A stretch of DNA of 64,000 nt from Diplosphaera chodatii (lineage: Eukaryota > Chlorophyta > Trebouxiophyceae > Prasiolales > Stichococcaceae): positions 3,410,001 through 3,474,000 of the forward strand of contig JAALGY010000041.1 in NCBI GenBank assembly GCA_032358165.1, written 5' to 3'. Under the pieces are notes generated by a model. It made no database searches. It worked only from the letters and a program-made list of their open reading frames with translations, and was not told where the DNA came from. This document shows positions 35,089-46,016 of the stretch, in pieces. Position numbers and translations under genes: made by a program. How positions within the stretch are numbered: position 1 is the first letter of the stretch; every line of letters begins with the position of its first letter.

Positions 35089-36980
35089 TCAGTGGAAATG
35101 GAGCGGGGCCAGGGCGAAGTCAGCAGCCAGCCGGTCGTGATCTGCGGACAATGACTCGTTCGCCAGCAGAAAGGACAGCCTGCAGCAGGTTGAAAAAGCG
35201 ATCGGCGGCCAGAGCATTGCAGTGCGCAGCATGGTGGCAGTGCGTGGTATGTGTGCACAAACAGCGTCATGTGTCGATAGAGCAGCACGATCGATCCTCT
35301 GCATCAGGCGTTGGGGTGCAGGCATGGCAGCAGCAACTTGAACATCGCTGTACCGTGGGTTCTGCTTGTCGTCAGTACGCCACGCGACCAGCCGCATGTG
35401 GGCGGGAGTGTCTTCCTGCACCTGGTGCTGGAATAGCGAGTTGCCGCCCCAGAGCGGGCCGTAGTCATACTGCAGGGTCTGCAGCGTCAGAGGCAGGGAC
35501 TGCAGGAAGTGCAACACCATTACGGGGTCCGCATGCTGCCGCACCCGCAGGTGTTTGAAGCTCGGCAGCTGCTTCATTTGTTCCTGCAGGGCGGCAGCAA
35601 GCTGTGTCTGACCCTGCATCTGGGCAGCGGCTGTGCAGCTTTCCTCACTTCGGATGCAGAATTCGAATTCTACAGACCGTCGGAGGAGCCAGCCACATGC
35701 TGCTGCAAGCCCTGTTCCAGAAAGTCGCTAGCCACTAGTTTGTTTCCCCGGTGTTCAGGGATTGAGTGCTCGGGCAGGCCTGGACCTACCAGCAGGGACC
35801 TGCATTCGGTCCTCCCGAAGAAAACATCCGCTTTCTGCCAGCCCAGTGCATGCCAGTGCAGAGTCTCCAGGCGCGGCGGCAGCAGCGGCAGCCGCCCGCA
35901 GACACCGCTGATGTGCGTGAGGGCTTCGAACACGTGCAGGCTGGTGTGGCAGTAGAAACCCCACAGCCCTGCACGCCGAAAGAAGTTTGGGCGTTGTTGG
36001 TCATGCCCCTTGGCGTAAAACTGCATGACTCCGGCCGCACATCTGTCACTTTGGTCACTCATCCGATGCAGAAGCTGCTGCTCATTCGCCTATGAGGAGT
36101 ACATCAGGCTGGGCAAAGGCTGCGACAGCAGGCGGCATGGCACCCTCTGGCTGCAGCCTGATGGCGCGCAGGTGGCGGCCGCTGCGGTTCCGGAACTCGT
36201 AGTGGTGCAGGACGTCAGCAACCGCTCTGACGATCTGCATTGGCAAAGGCAGCGGCATGGAAAGGCGTTTGTGGCCAGCTGGAGGTTCGACGTAGGCTGC
36301 TGCTAGTGGGACCCGAGAGTGTCCTGCATCGGTGAATACCTGGTGCCTACCTGCAGTGGCGCCCTTGCTGCTTCGGAACTACCGGTATCGGCGTCTTCAA
36401 TGCATCGTGGTCGCTGTATGTGCAGTGCGCAGATTGGCGCAGGGGACTTTGCAACCTGGGCCGCAGGTCAAGCGCCACCGTCAAACCCTGCCACATCATA
36501 CATCGCTGCAGCTTGCAACGAGGATCTGGCCACCGTTAGACAAAAGTATGTGCAGTCGCAGGCAGGGGACATCCGACTCTCGGAGAGCAAGATGTTACAG
36601 CTCACCCTGGCAATGTGGTCGCGCAGAGCAGCAAACGCTTCTGCTGACGAAACTGTACCCGCGTTGATGGCGGCGGTGTCCCACAGAAGCGTCACGCTGA
36701 CTGGCACATTCATCATGGTGGTGCGCCACCTGCGCTCCATCATCAGAGCACAGCTGGCGCTTCACTGCAGCCGACCGCACCATGTCACAAGAACAGAGTG
36801 ACCCGCCTTGCAGTGAGGGCGCATCCGGCACGGACCCTACCTCTTGCATACTGTGCTGAGCTGACACCATGCTGCGATGTTGCTGAAAGTGTCGGCTTCG
36901 CTGTCGAGCTGCAGCAGGCAAGTGATCTGAACGAAGATCAGGTCTACCTGTTCTGGTGAGAGGTCGTCAAAGCTTGCCAT
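35089..36980 (-). CDS. F-box-like / LRR-like protein B2
   Basis: Intact B-type gene. Six exons: 36980-36841, 36729-36606, 36455-36351, 36234-36144, 35968-35790 and 35613-35089; 387 residues, the longest in the cluster. Residues 5-50: LSPEQVDLIFVQI, then FSNIAAWCQLSTVCKR, with WR after intron 1, fitting the F-box pattern less tightly than B1. Exon 2 has VPVSVTLLWDTAAI; exon 3 APICALHIQRPR; exon 4 RSGRHLRAIRLQPEG; exon 5 LTHISGVCGRLPLLPPRLETLHW; exon 6 LPSFKHLRVRQ, LPLTLQTLQY and HMRLVAW. The protein extends about 90 residues beyond the end of the shared signature, with a hydrophobic stretch (LWPPIAFSTCCRLSFLL) that could be a late-acquired tail. Exon 4 is 91 nt and ends in phase 1, as in B1, B3 and B4. 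Role inferred as for the other members. Confidence 0.72.
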
Positions 36981-37559
36981 CTGGGTTGCCTGACTGAGGA
37001 TGATGCACATTCACGTAGCACAAAGAGCGGTTTAGCTGTGCAAGTCAGCATCTGGCCATGCAGGCGCGTCCGACATCAGATGTATGGGAATCTGTTATGG
37101 TGACGTTTCCTGCTAGTCCTAGCACTATGCTCACTCCAGATGGAACATGGGTCAGTAAGAGTATGGCAGGCACACAGGTCAGCAAAGGCCTCGTGTGAAA
37201 ATCTTCCAGCTTGCGAGCTCTAGGCAGCGCAGATGCAGTCTGCGGACTGCTTGTCAGCTGCCACACAGAAATGAGTGTTTAGTATGTCTGGGCAGTTTCG
37301 CTCAAGATTGAGCAGCAGACCGGCTGCGGCAACGCGGTCCCATCTGCGCCTGACGCTGTGCAGAAAGGGACCTTGCCTGTTTTGCAAATTGTCATGCTGT
37401 GCCGGTACAACAAGCGGTACAAACGCTGCCTCGTCGACGACATTCTTGCACTCGTGTGACAGACATCCGACGCGTTGCCAGGGTGACACCTGAGCAGCTT
37501 TTCAAGCAGCGGTGAGCAGCTACTTCGATTGAGCACCAGCCATAGTAGCATCAGCAGTC
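36981..37559. promoter_or_regulatory. Divergent promoter region, B2 / S2
   Basis: 579 bp separate the start codons of two divergent genes. No specific regulatory site can be named. Confidence 0.4.
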
Positions 37560-39003
37560 ATGGTCCAGAGCGGTGGGGCGCTGCTACTGGCATGCCTTGC
37601 GGCATCGCTGGCGGTGGCATCAGCAACCGCTATCACGCACGGCAACCTCCTGCTTCACCAGGGTGGCAGCAATGTCGTGCAGGTGCGCTGCTTAGTGCCG
37701 CCAGTCAGAGTGCCGTCCCACGCCACCAACATTTTGCTGGTAGCCTTATCACAAATCTATTAACCCGAACATCAAGCATGTGTAGTGTTGTGACGACGAC
37801 GCCTGCATGGCGACGTCAGCCTCTGCCGCACGCTGCCATTCACAAGCGCGGATGACCCGAGCGATCTGGCCCACCACTTTGACGCGGTCCTGCCGCTCGC
37901 TGGGTCGCGACCTCGAACTCATTAGCGGGTCATGTTTGCTGGTTAGCCACTGCGTCACTGCACGGTCTCCTCGTCTGACCTTACCACGAGGCAGCGAGAA
38001 GCTGCCAGGACGCGCGTCGGGTTGCTCCTGGTCCGGTGAACCCCTTGGGTCCCTGCACCACGAGATGGGGGCAGTGCGTCGGACTGTACCACATGGCACG
38101 TGCAGGGGCTTGTGCATCTGCTGCATCCACCATCCTATATTGTTGGATGCACCCCTCCGTTGCTGATGGTATTGGCGACAGCAGGCGTGCCTCCGCGCAG
38201 TTCCGGAGCCCCCAGGGAGCGGTGAAGGCCAGCTTTGACCTCGCGAAGTATGGTTTCGCCAGCCAAAGTGATGCCGCAATCAGCGCTGACGGCAGGCACG
38301 AGTTGCAGGCTGCGGCATACAAGACTGCGGCCCGTGCTGCCATGCACTCTGACATGACCAGCGTGTCATGACGCTAGCTGCATGCCTGGCAACTGGCATG
38401 ACTGGATGCAAGCGTTAGGGTGCTCTGCCCGGGTATGATTTTGGAGTGTCTCCTGGGGTCCGCAGGTACGCGGTGGTCCTGGGAGCGAAGACGCCACACA
38501 ACTTCTTTGGCGTGCCGCTTGCCGCATTCATCCAGCTGGGAGCCGAACCTAAGGTCAGTGCGTGCTGCACCTGGATTGCATGATGTTCAGGGGCCCGCGA
38601 GACGACACACCGGCGCTGACACATCGTGCGGACCACAGCGCGGCGCACGCCGGAAGCGATGGTACGTGGTATTCTGTATGTTCCATTGCACATGCGCGAC
38701 AGCAGCATGCGCGCTCTCTGTCAAATCCCGTGAGATCATGCGTGCACGCCATGCCTGCGACATGTGCAGATCTGCCTGGCAGAATAAGCAGGTATTGCCC
38801 CGAATGTGTGCGCATGTCGCACGCAAACGTGCAGACCATACCCTGCCTAACTGGCACTGCTGGCTTCTTGACAGGTGCTGGGCATCCGGACCCTCGCCGG
38901 CATCTCCGACACGTATGTCACCGGCTGCACCGGCAGCACCTCCCTTGGGACCGTCGCCCTGCGCACGGTCACAATTAATATACAGCAGCACCGACCTCAC
39001 TAA
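37560..39003 (+). CDS. Secreted protein of unknown family, S2 (short paralog of S1)
   Basis: Unrecognised family, clearly related to S1. Four exons: 37560-37682, 38201-38295, 38466-38553 and 38875-39003 (TAA); 144 residues, all phases consistent. A signal peptide spans residues 1-24 (ALLLACLAASLAVASA). Shared blocks with S1: ITHGNLLLH versus VTHGDLMLF; FRSPQGAVKASFDL versus FRSQKGALKATFKL; VVLGAKTP versus AVFGAKAP; VLGIRTLAGI versus VLGVRALPGI. S1's exon 2 is split in S2 by an intron that starts GC. The protein stops where S1 goes on for another six exons. The following 300 bp keep faint S1-like traces (QYTCCCTES near 39260, compare YYEPLCCCVVQS), suggesting that S2 lost its C-terminal half. 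Confidence 0.75.
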
Positions 39004-39998
39004 AGATTACAAGCCACCGCTGGCACGCCCATAATGTGCGGTGATGATGCCCTGCTACCCCAGCTGCACCCTTGAGTTTTGCCTAAGTCTCGCCAAGCAG
39101 CTGACGAGGCTGCTCAGGAGCAATGTCCTCACTCAGAAGAGACAGCGGCTGCCTGCGCCCGGGACCCAGCAGCACCTGCACAGTGGAGCAGTCGGTTGGC
39201 CTGTGCCACAAGCCCCGTGACATTGGCATGTGTCCCCCAACGTCCATGGTGCCAGCAGTACACATGTTGCTGCACCGAGTCCTGAAGGCAGCTGGTAAGC
39301 CGCTTGCCTCAGGGTGTCAGTCTTGGCAGGTAGTGCTGGAGCACAGAGTCTCAGCCCTGCCTGGTGCACCTGTGTTCTTGCTGCGCATGGCGTTGCCGCT
39401 GCCAGACGCTTGTAGCTGCAGAGATGACTCGCATCGGGCGCAGTGGGCGTCCCTGCATGGACTACGCTCATCACGTTGCATTAAGCGGCTGCCTACTACG
39501 GATGTCAATGAAGCTTTGGCATGGCACTCTTGGCTGTGGCCTTGCAGATACAGCAGCCGCCCGTGCCGCACGATGACCATCTTTGACACCTGCTAGCAGA
39601 AGGAAGACTCACAAGTCGCAGCTGCTGGCTCCTCTTGCGTAGTAACGAGCATTGTCATGTCCGGCAAGCTGCGCCGACTCGGCGACCCATGCCGCCCAGC
39701 CAGCTACCCAAAGATGGCCACCCAGCTCCGGAGGGCGTCAGCAGCCGCGTGCTCCCGGCTCGTCATCACCGACCTGGAGAGCAGCGCGAAGGACACCCTG
39801 CAGCACGCGCAGCAGCAGCCATCAGCTGCCAGACATAACGCTGACTTAGACTGTGAAGCTCCCAGATGGGCTCCTGACGTGACGCACATGCCACAGACAG
39901 GCATCGGCCTGCATGCAGCTTCCTTTGCTTGAATGCCAACATCCATCATTCTGATGGGTTTAAGGGTTTGCTGCAGCATGTGCAGCGCCCCACATTGA
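39004..39998. other. Region downstream of S2, possible S2 remnants and an unassigned small frame
   Basis: Possible decayed S1-type exons lie at about 39150-39300. A 91-codon plus-strand frame at 39657-39932 starts with ATG and Arg/Ala-rich sequence but has no recognised domain; I leave it uncalled. Confidence 0.35.
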
Positions 39999-41800
39999 TC
40001 AAGGTGCAGGCTGCAGCAGACAGGCTGCTTGTGTGCAATGCTGCTGCGGCAGTTTGCAGGCATTGTGCAGCCGGCATGCCGGACCACATGCCAGGGGCGA
40101 CTGCAGCTGCAGGCGCACTACCTGATGGCTCCCTGATGACCGCAGCAACCAGCTGAGCGCAGACGCACACGAACCCTGAATTTCAGAAACTTTGATCAAC
40201 AGGGGCGCAACTCTCTGACCACACCTGGTGCTGTACGGCACGGGTGGAGTCCGCCACTCCACCAGCCGCATGTGCCCAGGGACGCACGCCTCCACCTGCA
40301 CCAGGGGACATATTGCAACCGCTCAAGTTACGAGATAAGAGGAAACCAAATTTTAACAAACAATGCGATCCACGACAAAGATTTGTATGACACGAGAAAG
40401 GATGGTCTAAGAGATAGGAATGAGGGCACGGTAGCGCCTTTCCTTTGCTGCTCCTCTCAAACCATGTGAACGTGAAGTTGGACGGCAGGGCATGCCAACA
40501 CCTGCTTCGGCTCCAGGTGGGGCGCCGACAGGGCGGCGCTGCCGTACTCGTAGTGCAGGGACTGCAGCGCGGGCGGCAGGGACCCCAGCAGCGCGGCCGC
40601 CAGGTCGGGGCGCCCCGGGCCGGTGTCGGCCCACACCCGCAGGTGCCTGAGGCTCCGCAGGCGCCCCAGCTGCGCCTGCGGACCACGCACACAGCTGGTC
40701 CCCACGCGCCCGCGGGGCGGTGGCAAGCTCTGTAGCCCTCCAGTCACCTCTCACCATGCATCTGTCGAATGGCGCTCTTCTGCAACAACTCACAGTCAGC
40801 TGCCTGTGATCAGTGCACCAAGCGTCCCATATGGCGACAGAGGCGCACCTGCAGAGCCGCAAAATCGTCGGGTGCGGACCAGGGTGAGTCGCCGGCCGCC
40901 CAGTGCAGGGTTTCCGTGCACGCCGGCAGGCGCCGCAGGGGGCCCCGTATGCCCGCGATGTGCGTCAGCGCCCGGTAGACGTTTAGCGGGAACCAGACCT
41001 CGAAGCCATGGGGACCCGCTTCCTCTGTATGCCGTAAAATCTCAAAGCTTGGAGGGGTTTGACACTCAAAATAGATGATCCAAGATGCCGGAAAGGGGTC
41101 CGCATCGGGGGTGCAAGATATGTGGGCGCCGACGCGACTCTTGATGGTGCAGCAGCGCAGTGCGCTAGTTGGTAACATCTGGAGGCGTGGCACCCTTCGC
41201 CAGCAGGGCGACGGTGTGCAGGTGGTGCCGGTTGCGCAGCTGGAAGCCGCCGCCGCGCAGCAGGCGGGACAGCGCCGCGCCAACCTGCAGCGGCAACAGC
41301 GACGTCAGCCTATGCCACCTGTTCTGACAGCGGGCCGGTGCGTACAGCTTGCAGCGGGCGTTCCTCCTGCCGTCTGCATGGCGACAGTGGCATGCGCAGC
41401 AGGCCGACCAGATGCGAAAATGCTTGCCCACCTGTTGTGGAGGCTTGTACCCCGTGAGCACGGTGTCGTGCCTGCAGTACCGCGGCCGGGGCCGGATGCG
41501 CAGCGCGTTGATCGGCGCCGCGCACCTGGCCACCTGAACCCCCATCCAGGGTCGGCACAGTGTCAGGTGCGCGGGCTCACAACAACTCCCGCAGCTTGTG
41601 GCACAGCACAGCTGCGATGTCGCTGCGACAGGGCCATTCTACGCACAAAATGCGCGGTGCCAGCGGGACTGTGCCTCAGCTCACCTGGTCGATGCGGTCC
41701 CTAGCCATGTCCAGCTGGCAGTCGTGTTGCGCCCAAGCCCCAAAACACCGAACAGCGGTACATCAGCCTCCTGCACCAGTATGCAGACCCAGATTCAGGC
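39999..41800 (-). pseudogene. 5'-truncated B-type F-box-like gene, B3
   Basis: Exons equivalent to 3-6 of B1 are intact and in phase: 41533-41432 (APINALRIRPRPR), 41284-41194 (HHLHTVALLAKG), 41024-40849 (LTHIAGIRGPLRRLPACTETLHW) and 40675-40502 (LRSLRHLRVW, LLGSLPPALQSLHY), then 40295-39999 (HMRLVEW, extended tail). Exons 3 and 4 have exactly the subfamily lengths of 102 and 91 nt. Upstream, the exon-2 region (about 41780-41693) is frame-broken, retaining only a DRIDQ end before a donor, and no F-box exon is found up to the tRNA at 42473. The last exon is split by an intron not present in B1, B2 or B4. It may be expressed as a truncated protein or be a pseudogene. Confidence 0.6.
40296..40501 (-). 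other. Extra AT-rich intron in B3
   Basis: GT-AG interval splitting the exon that is continuous in B1, B2 and B4. Its middle (about 40320-40435) is much richer in A and T than its surroundings, which is consistent with a recent insertion. Confidence 0.5.
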
Positions 41801-42000
41801 CCGCTGACCGGAGGTGACAGTAACGTGGCTGAGGCCCATCAGCCACATGTTGCCAACGCCGCCGCCGCTGCCACAGCCTCGCTGAGGACCGATGCGTGAA
41901 GGTTTGCTCATTGCCCGTGCATCTCTAGGCAAACAGCACTCAACTGCTGGCGGCATGCTATGCAACACAAGTCGATCTTGCGGATGGACTGATCAGTCGA

Positions 42001-42472
42001 GGGGCTCATCTGCCTGGCGAAACAGCCGCCCGGCGCCCACGCAGGCAGCGGACGCCCCAGTCACGGCCTTCCATGCTGCCCTGACCCGAATGCCAAGAGG
42101 CTGGTGTTTCTTGGTTGCTGTCTACCTTTTACCAGCCTGCATGCGCCCGGCCTTGTGCAACCTGTTCGTCAGGGCACTTGTCAGAGCAGTAGTGCTGCAG
42201 GCCATGATAACATGCGCTCGATTGGGGCCATCTAGTGCTTGTCCCCGCGCAGCCGCGATAAGCGGCTGTGCCTAGTATGTTAAGACTTAAGAGCATGTGC
42301 CTTGTCGCCGCCGCCACCGCCGGTGCCAAGACCACTCTTCCAGTGCCATCATCGATGTGACGACGTTTTGTGGGAAGTGGTCATCGTAGAAAGATCAAAG
42401 GACAAGCGCGGATTCTGACGACCTTTCCTGGGTCCACTCTGAGTTTTCTCAGATCGGCACAGCATTTCAATT
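42001..42472. other. Upstream flank of the tRNA
   Basis: No exon with cluster signatures and no other gene was recognised between the B3 relic and the tRNA. Confidence 0.4.
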
Positions 42473-42546
42473 GGGCTTGTGGCGCAGTGGATTAGCGTAT
42501 GAGACTTCGGATCTCAGGGTCGTCGGTTCGATCCCGGCCAAGCCCT
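42473..42546 (+). tRNA. tRNA-Arg (anticodon UCG)
   Basis: A full cloverleaf can be folded. The acceptor stem GGGCTTG pairs with CAAGCCC. The D arm contains GGCGCAGTGGATTAGCG. The anticodon stem TGAGA/TCTCA encloses loop CTTCGGA with anticodon TCG. The T arm GTCGG/CCGGC encloses TTCGATC. The gene is 74 nt with no intron and no encoded CCA, as expected for a nuclear gene. Internal promoter boxes A and B are present in the D and T arms. T-runs at 42568-42587 fit a Pol III terminator. Confidence 0.93.
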
Positions 42547-43353
42547 AGGGTTTTGCAGCCTGGGTTTTTGATTTTTTTCCCGTTTTTCGGGTATTTTCGC
42601 CGGCTACGAGTGTTTTGACAGCCAGCTGCCTCTCACCCGACATTTTTATGGTTCTATACCACTCCAAAATCCCCACGCACCGCGCCGTGCATGACGACCT
42701 ACCACGATTGCGAAGTTGTACCATGCTGTCTCAACACTACGCCGTACAATCTTACAGCAGCACGTCTGATGCGGGAGCCGTCACCAGCGAAACATGCTAG
42801 GCTCATCACAATGGTGACGGCATCGTTGCTGCGACATCTGAGGATCATCATGCAAGTGTTTCGGCTTTGAAGTCGGCCCGGCATGTGGGCAGTGGTGCAG
42901 AATGCTGGCCAGACCCTGGAGGCCGCCGCTGTTTGCCTGTTGTGTGCCCGCCTGCTGGGCACGCCAGCAAGCGTGCCGCGCTGTGCGGCACCGCCGCCAC
43001 CTGTGGGTGATGGACTGGAAGCCAGCCTCGGCAGCAGCCAACGTGCAGCGCTTAAGAGTCCGCTGTCATGTCTTCATGGTCATTGGGCCTTTCATTTCAG
43101 GGGCCTTTCATTCGAGACAACAGCTTGGCAGGCTGCTGACTGACTCTGCCGATGCCATTTGCTCCTTTTCTTGCGATGCTGAGGATGTGCCACAGCTCGG
43201 TCGTTGGCAATTAGTACGGTTCACCATGCCGCTGCCAATGCCCAGTGAATCGCAGGTATGACGTGCACCTGGCCCAGCAGCTGCATGTAAACGGTGCCGT
43301 GCGGGCCCCTGGCAGCTGCCTGCCGCCCTTGGTAGCACACACATCTGTCCAGG
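42547..43353. other. Flank between tRNA and B4 relic
   Basis: Begins with the Pol III terminator T-runs. No gene was recognised in the rest. Confidence 0.4.
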
Positions 43354-45234
43354 TCACCGCCAGTTGCGGCGGCCGGCGGCCGTCGGCGACTTGGACACCA
43401 GCCGGAAGCGCGTCCTGCAGCATATGGCGCAGCAGTAATCTGGCAGACAGCAGGAGGTAGCACAGCCATGGTATCGGAACGAAACCTGCAACAACACAGG
43501 CACGACACCAGAATGCAAGGCACAACCAGTAATCTCGCAAGAAGCGTGCCTGCTGTCCTCCTCCGGGGTCTCCAACCAGACGCCGCCGAGAAACCACTCG
43601 ACCAGCCGCATGTGGCGGGGGATGTTTTCCTCTACCAGCGCCCACGGCAGCACGATGCCAGCACGGGTGCCGTTGTAGATGTACATCAGGGACTGCAGCG
43701 TCGGCGGCATGGACTGCAGCAGGCCCGCCACCAGGTCCGGCCGCCCGGGGTAGTAGTGGCACCTCACGCTCAGGTGGCACAGGTTTGGCAGGTGCTAGAG
43801 GCGCTCCTGCAGTTGGAGTTGCGGGTTCTAGCAGACCGTGTGTGGAGCCGTCTTGGCAGTTGAGTGTACGATGCGGCACACATACGTTCGACACAACACG
43901 AAGGCTGTCAGCAAGCTGCTGGCGCACTTAGGACACACCGTTGGCTGTGCCACTGCTGACACGCCTGATAGCATCAAACCTACCTGCAGCAGCGCGTACT
44001 CGGCTGACGCGAATGTGTCCGCAACCAGGGCGCTCCACTGGAGGACCTCCAGGCTTGGCGGCAGGCGTGGGACGTAGCCGGTGACCCTTGTGACCTCCCG
44101 TAGACCCGTGAAGACGTCCAGGGGCGCCGCGCACTCCCGGCCCTAGGCGGGCCTGCGACCTGAGGGTGATATGCGGGTATAGTTGGAAACCGATAGCACA
44201 GGGTTTGGCTATGGACATCAGATTGCCAGATGCATGCGCAAATCAGCCCACCAACACTGTACAGACCTCCGATCAAGCTGTGTCTCGGTCTGAGGCACAA
44301 CAGCCTTTCGACCTGCAAAAGGAGACGGCACGTCAATGGCAGCGTTTTGGCGCAGCACCTGGATCTTCGTAGTTGATGACCCGTAGCCAGGCCGCGCGGC
44401 GGCGGCGGAAACCGGCATCATCCAGCAAACCCGCGAGCGCCCTGCCAACCTGCACTTGCAGCTGCGCCGCGCTGAGAGGGCGGCCCGCCATGCTGCATGA
44501 AGGCACGGTGCGCATGATCATAGGTGCAGGTGCTTTGGTGACAGCTGCTACGAGGCGCTGGTCCAGCATACTGGTACGAAGTATGATCGATCATTCGATA
44601 TCGAGAGTGCCCACCTCTGGCGGCGGCTCATCCCCAAAGACGCCCACTTTCCGATTGCGCCTGGGTGGCGGCGCCCGAACGTGCAGATTGCGCACCCGGC
44701 CCGGCCACTTGGCGGCCTTGACAGCAGATCAGATTCCTGACTGGGCGAATCAGGACGCTGTGATGCAGCAGGTGTGCCCCTGGGGTCACTGGGTGGGCCA
44801 CTCACCAAAGCGCTGACAACTATACCATGATATGGACACAGGGTGCTCCATCACAGCTGCACCCAAATGCACCTGCTGGATGCGGTGCTGCACGGCAGCG
44901 TACACCGGGTCCACTTCTCCGTCAGGGTACTCGTCCCTCGTGACGGCGGCGGGGTCCCACGTGAACGTCGCGTTGACTGGCAGCTCCAGCAGTGCGGCGC
45001 GCCACCTGTGGGTTGTGTGCCATGCTCATTCCGCAGCCGCGTGCGTGAGCGGGACCTCGGATGCAGCCAGGACATATGGAAAGCAGCTGTTTGCAGCGGA
45101 TCCTTAGGCGTGCTGCAAGCAGGACGGCACCCGCCTTTCGCACACTGACGCAAGGCTGCACCATATCGCCAGGTTCTTAGCGTGACGTCTGCATCGTATG
45201 ACCTGGTCATCGCAAGTGTGATCACATCACTCAT
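43354..45234 (-). pseudogene. B-type F-box-like pseudogene, B4
   Basis: All six exons of the B plan are recognisable: about 45234-45145 (N terminus), 45005-44873 (LPVNATFTWDPAAV), 44716-44615 (102 nt, RVRNLHVRAPPPR), 44449-44359 (91 nt, AAWLRVINYEDPG), about 44140-43983 (LPPSLEVLQW) and from 43806 (LPNLCHLSVR, LLQSMPPTLQSL, HMRLVEW). Lesions: the first exon lacks the usual LPxELL start and has a one-base frameshift between SYDADVTL and NLAIWCSLASVCER; the exon-4/exon-5 junction does not keep phase; and the last exon has an in-frame TAG at 43797-43795 where paralogs have a coding triplet. The intron-1 donor is GC. Three independent breaks argue for a pseudogene rather than sequencing error. 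Confidence 0.68.
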
Positions 45235-46016
45235 GCTCCTCCCAGCCACCGAAATGCACACATGCAGTCGATCGTGGCATCTGCATCAGGACCTGTCAAA
45301 ATAAGCTGCTGCTCTCCGTGATTGTGCGACGGCTGGCATACAGCTGCGAGGTGCAGCTGCGGCGTGTGCTGCTGCCGGACCCCAGCTGAGTAGTGTGCAG
45401 GTGATGAATGGGCTTGGTTCCCAGCAGCGGTCCCAGCACGTATTCAACACGTCGCTGGACATACATGTTGACAATGGCGATCCAGGAAAGGGCAGATCAA
45501 CAGCGAGACTCTTGGCGTGGCAAGTATCTTGCGGCCCTGGTGACAGCCTCATGGTGAAGTGCAACATGCACAACAGACCATGGCCGCACCACGCCAAAAT
45601 CGTGCTCACGAAATCCTCAGCAGCGCCGGCAAGAGGTGCTCACCGGCGGCCAACGCCGACATGGTCCTCATGCATTGCATGCGACAGGCTGCTATTTGGC
45701 ACCACGACGAGCCGTAGGTGTGTTGCTGGCGCATTGCCTGGCATCCCTGTCTCGTGGTACTGCCTGCATTTGGCGGATATACCCCCGTGCGGAGCGACCT
45801 GCCGCCGCTGCTGTGCGCCTCAGAGGGCGGCATGCAGCCTCCAGCCACAGCGAGCACCGCCGCCGCCACCTCAGTGGGCCGCCACAGCTGCCGTCTGCTT
45901 CTGCGCACGCTGGCAGCTGAGGCGGCGTCGCCTCATGCTGCATGGCATTGCTGGAAGCGATGCCGCCACTGTCTGTTTGCTGAAGTGGAGGTGGTACCCA
46001 TGGGTAGGACCTGAGT
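45235..46016. other. Spacer between B4 relic and epimerase gene
   Basis: Boundary of the F-box-like cluster. No exon with cluster signatures was found and no repeat stands out. Confidence 0.4.

Noticed and set aside
38466..38553. S2 exon 2 reading through to a stop near 38371
   Set aside because: The S1 alignment (GAKxP and LGAEPK/QGARPK blocks) and exact phase match support a GC-AG intron to 38466 instead.
45234..45261. F-box-like B4 start at 45261
   Set aside because: The codon is GTG, not ATG, and the region lacks the LPxELL pattern of paralogs, consistent with a degraded start.
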